Source: Nitrospiraceae bacterium (GTDB lineage Bacteria > Nitrospirota > Thermodesulfovibrionia > Thermodesulfovibrionales > Dissulfurispiraceae). Taken from it: a stretch of DNA of 6,856 nt. Shown in pieces: positions 1-6,016 of the stretch. Location of the stretch: positions 26,797-33,652 of the forward strand of contig PMYY01000205.1 of assembly GCA_003170655.1 (NCBI GenBank). Direction: 5' to 3'. Under the pieces are notes generated by a model that worked only from the letters and a program-made list of their open reading frames with translations, had not been told where the DNA came from and made no database searches. The number at the start of each line of letters is the position of its first letter. Position 1 is the first letter of the stretch. The position numbers and the translations under genes were made by a program.

Positions 1-1164
1 GATGTTCTCGTATTGAAGCAGGTATTAGACCTTATGAATATCTCCTGCATTCTATTTGCCGAGCCCGCCGAACCTTACAGAAGCATAATCCGCGAGATCA
101 TAAGACATGATCGGGAATGCTGCGAGTCGAAAAGAATAGTCCCCATGGATTGCGAAACACGTACTTTTTTTCATGACATCCCGGTGATTGATTATTTCGA
201 TCCAGAGGCCGTAGCTGCCGCACTATCACACCGCAAAGCGGCTATCATCAAAGACCTAGGTATCATTACATACGGTGCATTTACCCCTGAGCAGGCTTAT
301 GTCTCGTTCAGCTCCACTTGTTTTTCGACCTTTGTCAAATATTTCTATGATTCCCTTATATACTTTGATAGTTGTGCTCAAAAAGGGACGCCTGTCGACA
401 GAGCTTACCTGAGGACATTCGATGACATTGTCCATCGGACTGAGACCGCCGGGTTTTCCGGGTCACCGGTGATACTGAGGCCCGAACTCCCGACGAATGA
501 CGATGAAGTTTTCGAAATCATGGCGGAAGTCGGCCGCGCCATTGTATCGCAGCGACTTGTCGATTCTCAATTCGGGAATATATCATATGTTTATCGCGAT
601 CATATTTTTATAAGCCAGACGGGAAGCTCCCTTGATGAACTCGAAGGCTGCATCGATATGGTGCCGCTCGACGGATCGTCATCCATCGGCATAACGGCTT
701 CTTCAGAGCTCTCGGCCCACAAGAATATCTATCTCCGGAACGGATGTAATGCTATCCTGCACGGTCATCCAAAATTCTCTGTAATCATGTCTATGTATTG
801 CAAAGAGGAGGGTTGCGACCGCAGCCAGTGCCATAAGACATGCAAAAAGAAAAGGGAGATCATGCTGACGCCGATAGTTCCGGGCGAGATCGGAACGGGT
901 CCGACCGGACTGATGAATACGGTTCCGCCTGTTATGACGGAGGGCGGGGGCGTCATCGTTTATGGACACGGCGTATTCGCTGCGGATAGAGATACCTTTC
1001 AGAAACCTTTAGATATGCTTATGCAAATTGAGGAAAACAGCTTCAGAGAGTATTTCGCGACAGTGAAGAACTTACTTAAGCATCTCTCCGAGGGTGCCCC
1101 TGACAGCCTCGCTGAGGGCGGGCAGATTGTATCCTCCTTCGAGGGCAAAGACGACCGGCACTGA
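1..1164 (+). CDS. Class II aldolase/adducin-family protein, tandem domains, 5' end outside window
   Basis: Seen: the frame is open from base 1 to a TGA at 1162. Residues here are numbered from the TTG at 13. The C-terminal domain (about 165-350) has the full metal site of L-fuculose-phosphate-type aldolases: acidic Glu232 in a SSEL motif, His250 and His252 in HGHP, and His319 in GHG. Known: this family binds a divalent metal, usually Zn, through three His and cleaves or epimerises sugar phosphates. Seen: the N-terminal part mirrors the back half of the same domain, with Phe15, Glu17 and Leu82 at the three His positions and Asp at base 1 in place of the Glu. The first domain is therefore cut by the window edge, and the TTG is probably not the true start. 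A Cys cluster (263, 268, 273, 277) follows HGHP. The last 31 codons, including the stop, overlap the opposing deacetylase gene. Substrate unknown; the family call is firm. Confidence 0.85.
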   Translation, partial: DVLVLKQVLDLMNISCILFAEPAEPYRSIIREIIRHDRECCESKRIVPMDCETRTFFHDIPVIDYFDPEAVAAALSHRKAAIIKDLGIITYGAFTPEQAYVSFSSTCFSTFVKYFYDSLIYFDSCAQKGTPVDRAYLRTFDDIVHRTETAGFSGSPVILRPELPTNDDEVFEIMAEVGRAIVSQRLVDSQFGNISYVYRDHIFISQTGSSLDELEGCIDMVPLDGSSSIGITASSELSAHKNIYLRNGCNAILHGHPKFSVIMSMYCKEEGCDRSQCHKTCKKKREIMLTPIVPGEIGTGPTGLMNTVPPVMTEGGGVIVYGHGVFAADRDTFQKPLDMLMQIEENSFREYFATVKNLLKHLSEGAPDSLAEGGQIVSSFEGKDDRH

Positions 1165-1986
1165 AGAACATTGCAGTATGCTATGTATTATCGATTTCAT
1201 CCCTGCCTGGGACACATTAATAGCCGAAAGCGGATCATCCCGGAGGATGTCGTAACCTGCGGAAACGAGGATAATGTCCGGCGAGAAGGTTTTGACCAGC
1301 GGAGGGAGGATGGTTTGATAGACTTCTGAGTATTCCTTGTCGCCCGCCCCCGCATGCATTGGAGCATTATAGGTTAAATCCTCGCCGGGACCTTTCCCTC
1401 GTTCTGAATTCCTTCCTGTACCGGGGTAGTGCGGATATTGGTGCGTGCTGAAGAAGTAGACCGTGCTGTCTTTTTCGAAGGCGTGCTGTGTGCCGTTGCC
1501 GTGGTGTACGTCGAAGTCTATAATGAAGACTTTTTTATAGCCGAGCTTCTGCGCATAGCATGCCCCGATGGCGACATTGTTGAAGATGCAAAATCCCATC
1601 GCAGCATCGACTTCTGCGTGATGGCCTGGTGGCCGCACTGCGCAAAAGGCCCGGTTGAAATCCCCCTTCTTGCAGCATTCAACTGCTTCTATCACCGCGC
1701 CGACTGCGTAGCGTGACGCTTCGAGACTATGTTCCGACATGTACGTATCAGAATCTAGGTATCCGGTTCCGAGCCTCCTAATCCTGTTGATGTATCGTTC
1801 CGAATGGACTAGGGCGATTTCTTCGTAAGAAGCCATGCGCGGTTTGACCTGGATCAGATTATCCCAGATTGGCGATTTCCGCAAGACCTTGATAATGGCG
1901 GTCAGGCGGTCTCTGCTTTCGGGATGCTTGGCCGGGGTCTCGTGTTTTAAAAAAATAGCATCGTAGACAAAGCCCACTCTATTCAT
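1072..1986 (-). CDS. HDAC/AcuC-type zinc deacetylase family protein
   Basis: This 304-residue protein belongs to the arginase-deacetylase superfamily (histone deacetylase, AcuC, acetylpolyamine amidohydrolase), which removes acetyl groups from lysines or amines using one zinc ion. All hallmark residues are visible: the RPPGHH motif with the catalytic pair His122/His123, GFCIFNN at 131-137, the zinc ligands Asp159 and His161 in DFDVHHGNG, the third ligand Asp246 in SAGYD, and the transition-state tyrosine Tyr286 in LEGGY. The ATG at 1984-1986 gives a natural family N-terminus (VGFVYD, then HPESRDRL). No Shine-Dalgarno precedes it. Its 3' end lies inside the convergent aldolase gene. It is shorter than AcuC (roughly 380 residues), so a deacetylase of small molecules or of acyl-lysine on metabolic enzymes is equally possible. 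The substrate cannot be read from the sequence. Confidence 0.93.
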   Translation of the reverse strand: MNRVGFVYDAIFLKHETPAKHPESRDRLTAIIKVLRKSPIWDNLIQVKPRMASYEEIALVHSERYINRIRRLGTGYLDSDTYMSEHSLEASRYAVGAVIEAVECCKKGDFNRAFCAVRPPGHHAEVDAAMGFCIFNNVAIGACYAQKLGYKKVFIIDFDVHHGNGTQHAFEKDSTVYFFSTHQYPHYPGTGRNSERGKGPGEDLTYNAPMHAGAGDKEYSEVYQTILPPLVKTFSPDIILVSAGYDILRDDPLSAINVSQAGMKSIIHSILQCSSVPVVFALEGGYNLPALSEAVRGTLGEMLK

Positions 1987-1993
1987 TATTTCA

Positions 1994-2020
1994 AGTATAC
2001 TGCAAATGAAATCTAATCAA
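1994..2020 (-). promoter_or_regulatory. Possible promoter of the deacetylase gene
   Basis: On the - strand a TATACT (-10 type, 5/6 to consensus) lies at 1994-1999, with a weak TTGATT at 2015-2020 and a short 15-nt spacer. The -10 box ends only seven bases before the ATG. If it is used, the transcript would begin at or next to the start codon and be leaderless, which would fit the missing Shine-Dalgarno. The short spacer makes this a tentative call. Confidence 0.3.
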
Positions 2021-2061
2021 AGAAGACTGCCTGAAGTATTGCTGGAGATATGGCTAACCCC

Positions 2062-2090
2062 TTGATAAATTATTATTTATGCGATATGAT
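2062..2090 (+). promoter_or_regulatory. Sigma-70-type promoter for the NifU-like/amidase operon
   Basis: TTGATA (2062-2067) and TATGAT (2085-2090) are separated by exactly 17 nt of AT-rich spacer, so each hexamer differs from consensus at one or two positions. Transcription would start near 2097, leaving a leader of about 22 nt that carries the GGAGGG ribosome site. Nothing resembling a riboswitch fits in so short a leader. I saw no clear operator palindrome around it. Confidence 0.75.
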
Positions 2091-2110
2091 TTAGAAAGAC
2101 GCTTAATCAG

Positions 2111-2116
2111 GGAGGG
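2111..2116 (+). promoter_or_regulatory. Strong Shine-Dalgarno of the NifU-like gene
   Basis: GGAGGG lies three bases before the ATG at 2120, and overlapping AGGGAGG registers are available one to three bases further upstream. It fixes the start of the short NifU-like gene and marks that gene as the well-translated first member of the operon. Confidence 0.7.
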
Positions 2117-2119
2117 ACT

Positions 2120-2344
2120 ATGATAACCCGAGAGAAAGTTGAAGAAGCACTTGACAAGATCAGGGGTGGACTGAAGTCCGAAGGAGGCGATATAGACCTC
2201 GTAGAGATAAAGGACGATATCGTTTATGTCAGACTTAAGGGCGCTTGCGGCACTTGTCCGATGTCTACACTGACCCTTAAAAACTGGGTCGAGACAACTT
2301 TGAAAAAAGAGATCCCCGAAATAAAATCCGTCGAAGCTAGATGA
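2120..2344 (+). CDS. NifU-like (Nfu C-terminal domain) Fe-S cluster protein
   Basis: This 74-residue protein is almost exactly one NifU C-terminal domain (Nfu type). Known: such domains assemble or carry an Fe-S cluster between the paired cysteines of two subunits and hand it to apo-proteins in the cytoplasm. Seen: an N-terminal helix with the typical EGGDIDLVEI segment (21-30), then the CxxC motif Cys43-Gly-Thr-Cys46-Pro, followed by TLKNWVETTLKKEIPEI, the usual end helix. No N-terminal scaffold domain or degenerate A-type domain is present, so it is a stand-alone carrier or scaffold, smaller than NfuA (about 190 residues). It has its own promoter and strong ribosome site, and its stop overlaps the amidase start by 4 nt. 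Family assignment is secure; the client proteins are unknown. Confidence 0.93.
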   Translation: MITREKVEEALDKIRGGLKSEGGDIDLVEIKDDIVYVRLKGACGTCPMSTLTLKNWVETTLKKEIPEIKSVEAR

Positions 2345-3633
2345 TTATTTCGTTTCGCAAAAAGGTAGGATTATCGGCCTTGACGGGCGTATTCCTACTG
2401 TTTCTATTTTTGCTCTCTTCCCCTCTGATGGGCTTCGGTGAAGAAACCGTTTTGATCAAGGACATGCGACATTGGGACAACCCCGATTTTGTAAGATTTG
2501 TCTTCGATCTCTCGACGCCGCTGGAGTTTGCGAGCGGGAAGCTGTCCAATCCTGAGCGGCTTTTCTTCGACCTTAAAAATACCAAGCTCGCGAAAGGAGT
2601 GAGACGGACCTTCGAAATCAATTCGGCCTTAGTAAAATCCGCACGGATCGGCCAATACAGCTACGACACTGCCAGAATCGTTTTTGATCTTCAATCGAAA
2701 TCCTACAATTTCAAGGTCACGAATCTCGAAGATCCTCCGAGATTGGTCATCGATATCTATACGCGTGGGGCCAAAGATAAAGCAACATCCGACCTAAGTG
2801 CGGAGATGAAACCAGACGATGCGGTTTCTCCCTCCAAGCCGCAAATGGAACGGTTTGTAAAAAGGACAGTTGTCATAGACGCCGGCCATGGCGGGCACGA
2901 TCCGGGTGCTGTGGGGCCATCGGGACTTTATGAAAAAAATGTTGTACTTGATATTGCCATGAGGGTGCGAGAGATAATGAAGAAGGACTATCCATTTTAC
3001 AATGTCATCCTCACCCGCGATTCGGATGTATTCATCCCGTTGCCGGAACGTGCTGAGATAGCGAACAGGAACAGTGCCGACCTTTTTGTCTCAGTTCACG
3101 CGAATTCGAGCACAAACCGCAAAGCGGGGGGCATTGAAACCTACCTCCTCAATTGGTCGAATGATGCTGAGGCGCTGAAGGTCGCAGCGCGTGAAAACGC
3201 GATCTCGCTTAAAAAGATGAAGCAGATGAAGGGCGAACTTGGTGTGATCCTGGCCTCGCTCGAAAGAGAGAGTAAAAGGGACGAGTCGGTGAAGGTTGCA
3301 GGAAGTATTCAAAACTCGCTCGCATCTTCGGTCGGACAGAAATATCCGGATGTCAATGACTTGGGTGTGAAACAAGCTCTTTTCTATGTACTTGTAGGCG
3401 CGAAGATGCCGTCAACGCTTGTGGAGGTTTCATTCATAAGCAATCCGAAAGAGGAAAAGCTGCTGGCTGGTGAATCCTACCGCCAGTTCCTCGCCAGATC
3501 TATAGCTGACGGTATACATAAATACTTTGCGGCTCAGCCGCCGCAGCACGTGGCTTTCGATGATCAGAGTGGCGACAGGATGACGGCCCAGACGGAACCG
3601 GTGAAATATACCAGGACGAAGAGGGCGAGGTAG
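2341..3633 (+). CDS. Exported N-acetylmuramoyl-L-alanine amidase (AMIN + Amidase_3)
   Basis: This enzyme cuts the amide bond between N-acetylmuramic acid and L-alanine of the stem peptide in murein, acting in the periplasm, often at the division site. Seen: a signal peptide (Arg-Lys-Lys at 6-8, hydrophobic 11-27, likely cleavage near 31-33, no lipobox Cys), an AMIN domain (about 37-140), a charged linker, and an Amidase_3 domain (about 175-397). The zinc site is complete: His183 in DAGHGG, Glu198 in YEKN and His253 in SVHAN. The catalytic Glu362 lies in LVEVSF. The helical stretch at about 272-325 sits where AmiB/AmiC-type enzymes carry their autoinhibitory helix, so control by a LytM/EnvC-NlpD-like activator is likely (inference). 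A basic tail (398-430) follows. The start at 2341 overlaps the NifU-like stop as ATGA and has no ribosome site of its own, implying translational coupling. Confidence 0.95.
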   Translation: MIISFRKKVGLSALTGVFLLFLFLLSSPLMGFGEETVLIKDMRHWDNPDFVRFVFDLSTPLEFASGKLSNPERLFFDLKNTKLAKGVRRTFEINSALVKSARIGQYSYDTARIVFDLQSKSYNFKVTNLEDPPRLVIDIYTRGAKDKATSDLSAEMKPDDAVSPSKPQMERFVKRTVVIDAGHGGHDPGAVGPSGLYEKNVVLDIAMRVREIMKKDYPFYNVILTRDSDVFIPLPERAEIANRNSADLFVSVHANSSTNRKAGGIETYLLNWSNDAEALKVAARENAISLKKMKQMKGELGVILASLERESKRDESVKVAGSIQNSLASSVGQKYPDVNDLGVKQALFYVLVGAKMPSTLVEVSFISNPKEEKLLAGESYRQFLARSIADGIHKYFAAQPPQHVAFDDQSGDRMTAQTEPVKYTRTKRAR

Positions 3634-3672
3634 CACTCAAACGGCAGCGCAAGGAGTTCTAGTCCTGGATGG

Positions 3673-3714
3673 CGGAAGTTAAAAAGAAGAGGAATTCTTG
3701 GCTTCCGTTTTTTT
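3673..3714 (+). terminator. Rho-independent terminator after the amidase gene
   Basis: CGGAAG (3673-3678) pairs with CTTCCG (3702-3707), and inside it AAGAA (3684-3688) can pair with TTCTT (3695-3699) around a six-base loop. A run of seven T's (3708-3714) follows immediately. An unpaired internal loop on the left side weakens the stem somewhat. It lies 39 nt past the amidase stop and 27 nt before the next start codon, so it should separate the two transcripts at least in part. Confidence 0.75.
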
Positions 3715-3741
3715 GTGCGCAAAAGCATGATTGGGGCATAG

Positions 3742-5310
3742 ATGATCGACTATTTAATTAAAGGCGGCAGTGTAATCGACGGCGGAGGCTCCGAAGCCGA
3801 GATCCTCAACGTAGGGATTGAAGGCGACCGTATCTGCTATGTCGGAAACGAAGAGACAGCGGCGCGTCGTGTCATCGATGCTGAGGGCATGATAGTGGCT
3901 CCCGGATTTATCGATACTCACGCACATTCTGAATTTACAATACTCGCAGATGGACGGGCCGAGGGCAAACTATCCCAGGGCGTCACCATGGAGATAAACG
4001 GAAACTGTGGCTTGTCGGCCGCGCCACTCCTAGGGGAAGCCTTCGAGCGCAGAGAGGCGGACCAGGAGGAACTTGGCATAAAAGAGAGGTGGAATACTTT
4101 CGGAGAATATTTTGATTTCCTGCGAAAGAAGGGATTCGCCATTAATTTTGCCACTCTTTGCGGTCATGGCAATGTGCGGGCATCGGTAATGGGGTACAAG
4201 GACGATGCTCCAACGGAATCGGAAATGAGGGCGATGAAAGATCTTCTTGCCGAAGCGCTGAGCGCAGGGGCCAGAGGCCTGTCAACCGGTCTGATATATC
4301 CACCCGGCGTCTATTCGTCAAGCGAAGAGATCATCGGACTTGCTAAGGTCGTTGTTTCCGAACGAGGGGGCGGCATATATGCGTCTCACATGAGGAGCGA
4401 AGGGGACGGACTTATAGAATCGGTCGAAGACACATTGAAGATCTGCACCGGGGCAGGAATTCCCGTTCACATTTCACACATAAAGACATCGGGCGAACGA
4501 AACTGGGACAAGATAGAAACCGTTCTCTCGATGATAGGCGAAGCACAATCACGAGGTATGAAGGTGACCTGCGATAGATATCCCTATATAGCTTCAAGCA
4601 CCGACCTTGATACGGTAATTCCATCGTGGGCCTACGCCGGAGGTCTTCAGGATGAGTTAAAGAGACTCAGGGACCCAGGTACAAGGGCAAAGATCAGGGC
4701 CGAACTCATGGGGAACGATGACAGCTATTGGCAGGGCATTTATATCTCTTCTGTGTCGAGACCGGAAAACAAATGGATGGAGGGCGAGAATGTTTTCGAT
4801 GTCGCTTCCAGGACCGGCCGCCATCCGTCTGATGCGGTGATTGATATAACTGTCGAAGAGGGCGCAAGAGCCGGAGCGATATTTTTCTCCATGTGCGAGC
4901 GGAACCTGAAGCTTTTCCTTTCGCTGCCGTATGCCATGATCGGTTCGGACAGCTCTGTAAGGTCATGCTCCGGGCCGACCTGCTTCGGCAAGCCTCATCC
5001 GAGGGGATTCGGGAGCTTCGCCAGGTTTATCGGGAAATACGCCAGGGAAGAGGGTATTGTCTCTCTTCCGGAGGCCATACGCCGGTTGACCTCGCTTCCG
5101 GCATCGGTCTTCGGACTCGGGAAGAGAGGTCTGATAAGGCAGGGCTTCTTCGCGGACCTCGTTGTTTTTGATTATGCTGCAATAAGGGATGAAGCTACCT
5201 TTAAGGAGCCTTTCAGAAACGCACAAGGGTTCGTCCATGTTTTTGTTAACGGTACGCTATCTTATAACGACGGGGTTCTGACCGGGGTACGAGCAGGAAG
5301 GATCGTCTGA
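3742..5310 (+). CDS. N-acyl-D-amino-acid deacylase (D-aminoacylase) family amidohydrolase
   Basis: This metal-dependent amidohydrolase (522 residues) hydrolyses N-acyl-D-amino acids to a free D-amino acid and a carboxylate in the characterised family members. Seen: a small N-terminal beta domain (IKGGSVIDGGG), the barrel motif THAHSE with His60 and His62, the family-specific metal cysteine Cys89 in GNCG, His216 in SHMRSEGD, His246 in VHISHIK, and the catalytic aspartate Asp403 in GSDSS. The C-terminal strand region (FFADLVVFD, then FVNG and AGRIV) completes the beta domain. The His216-His246 spacing of 30 matches Alcaligenes D-aminoacylase (His220/His250), which is about 483 residues long. 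The protein looks intact, with no signal peptide, so it is cytoplasmic. A weak GGGG at 3733-3736 is the only ribosome-site candidate. Its stop shares one base with the next gene. Acyl and amino-acid preference cannot be told. Confidence 0.92.
   Translation: MIDYLIKGGSVIDGGGSEAEILNVGIEGDRICYVGNEETAARRVIDAEGMIVAPGFIDTHAHSEFTILADGRAEGKLSQGVTMEINGNCGLSAAPLLGEAFERREADQEELGIKERWNTFGEYFDFLRKKGFAINFATLCGHGNVRASVMGYKDDAPTESEMRAMKDLLAEALSAGARGLSTGLIYPPGVYSSSEEIIGLAKVVVSERGGGIYASHMRSEGDGLIESVEDTLKICTGAGIPVHISHIKTSGERNWDKIETVLSMIGEAQSRGMKVTCDRYPYIASSTDLDTVIPSWAYAGGLQDELKRLRDPGTRAKIRAELMGNDDSYWQGIYISSVSRPENKWMEGENVFDVASRTGRHPSDAVIDITVEEGARAGAIFFSMCERNLKLFLSLPYAMIGSDSSVRSCSGPTCFGKPHPRGFGSFARFIGKYAREEGIVSLPEAIRRLTSLPASVFGLGKRGLIRQGFFADLVVFDYAAIRDEATFKEPFRNAQGFVHVFVNGTLSYNDGVLTGVRAGRIV
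5295..5302 (+). promoter_or_regulatory. Shine-Dalgarno of the gamma-glutamyl hydrolase gene
   Basis: AGGAAGGA lies inside the end of the D-aminoacylase gene, seven bases before the ATG at 5310. It supports this start and shows that the gene can be initiated independently as well as by coupling through the TGATG junction. Confidence 0.65.
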
Positions 5311-5996
5311 TGAAACCGATAATCGGAATAACGGGCGGACTCGATGGCGACAGCCTCAGGCTTAGGCAGGACTACGTCTCGGCGATAGTAAATTCCGGAG
5401 GGTTGCCGGTTGTATTACCTGTATATCAGCAGGCAGCGGAACTGAGCGACCTTATTGACGGTCTTTTGCTTACCGGCGGCGCAGACATCCCGGCTTATCT
5501 TTACGGTGGGAAGGATACTGTGCCTGAGGAATATATAACGCTTGAAAGAAAGGAGAGGATCGCTTTCGAGACAGAGCTTCTGAGGGAAGCGCTCCGGAAA
5601 GAAAAACCGGTTCTGGCCGTCTGTTACGGTATGCAGCTTCTTAATGTGCATCACGGAGGGACTCTTTTTCAGGACATCGAATACCAGCTTGACTATGTAA
5701 TCAACCATCGAAAGGGAATGCACGATATCGATATCGTCGATCTGTTTAACGGTGCCCTAAAGGGCCGTTATACCGTCAATTCATCCCATCACCAGGCAGT
5801 TATGGATGTTGGGTGGGGAATCTCAGTCTTTGCCTTGGCCGGGGATGGTATTGTTGAAGGTATTTACAAAAGGGATTATAATTTCTGTGTGGGCGTTCAG
5901 TGGCATCCCGAGCGGATTTTTTATGATCCACTTTCCGCATGGCTGTTTGAATCGCTGGCAGTCAATGCCATCAGAACAAGTAGGAGCCGAAGATAG
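5310..5996 (+). CDS. Gamma-glutamyl hydrolase-like class I glutamine amidotransferase (peptidase C26)
   Basis: This 228-residue protein resembles PuuD-type gamma-glutamyl-gamma-aminobutyrate hydrolases, cytoplasmic enzymes that cut gamma-glutamyl amide bonds with a Cys-His-Glu triad. Seen: the N-terminal strand PIIGITGG, RLRQDYVSAIVNSGG, the LLLTGGADI turn, the nucleophile elbow VCYGMQLLN with Cys105, and QWHPE with His199 and Glu201. The triad is complete. It is slightly shorter than PuuD (about 250 residues). Tyr follows the nucleophile where PuuD has Arg (CRG), so the substrate may not be gamma-Glu-GABA, and no other putrescine-pathway gene is present here. It is joined to the D-aminoacylase gene by a one-base overlap, so the two probably act together on peptides containing gamma-linked or D-configured residues (inference). 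The family call is strong; the substrate is open. Confidence 0.88.
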   Translation: MKPIIGITGGLDGDSLRLRQDYVSAIVNSGGLPVVLPVYQQAAELSDLIDGLLLTGGADIPAYLYGGKDTVPEEYITLERKERIAFETELLREALRKEKPVLAVCYGMQLLNVHHGGTLFQDIEYQLDYVINHRKGMHDIDIVDLFNGALKGRYTVNSSHHQAVMDVGWGISVFALAGDGIVEGIYKRDYNFCVGVQWHPERIFYDPLSAWLFESLAVNAIRTSRSRR

Positions 5997-6016
5997 CTGA
6001 CTATCGGATAAGCAGA

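Noticed and set aside
13..15. TTG at 13 as the true start of the aldolase
   Set aside because: The frame is open to base 1, no ribosome site is visible, and residues just before and after align with the middle of the aldolase domain. The real start should be upstream of the window.
1429..1716. + strand open frame of 95 codons inside the deacetylase gene
   Set aside because: It is antisense to the catalytic core (RPPGHH, DFDVHH), has no ribosome site, and its translation shows no recognisable domain. It is a shadow of the real gene.
5722..5737. Perfect 16-base palindrome ACGATATCGATATCGT, a possible operator
   Set aside because: It lies in the middle of the C26 hydrolase gene, where the codons spell His-Asp-Ile-Asp-Ile-Val. 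The alternating GAT/ATC codons create the symmetry, and it is far from any start.
5992..6005. Small hairpin GATAG-ctga-CTATC over the C26 hydrolase stop
   Set aside because: The stem is five base pairs, AT-rich and has no T-run after it. It is unlikely to terminate, and the next gene follows closely.
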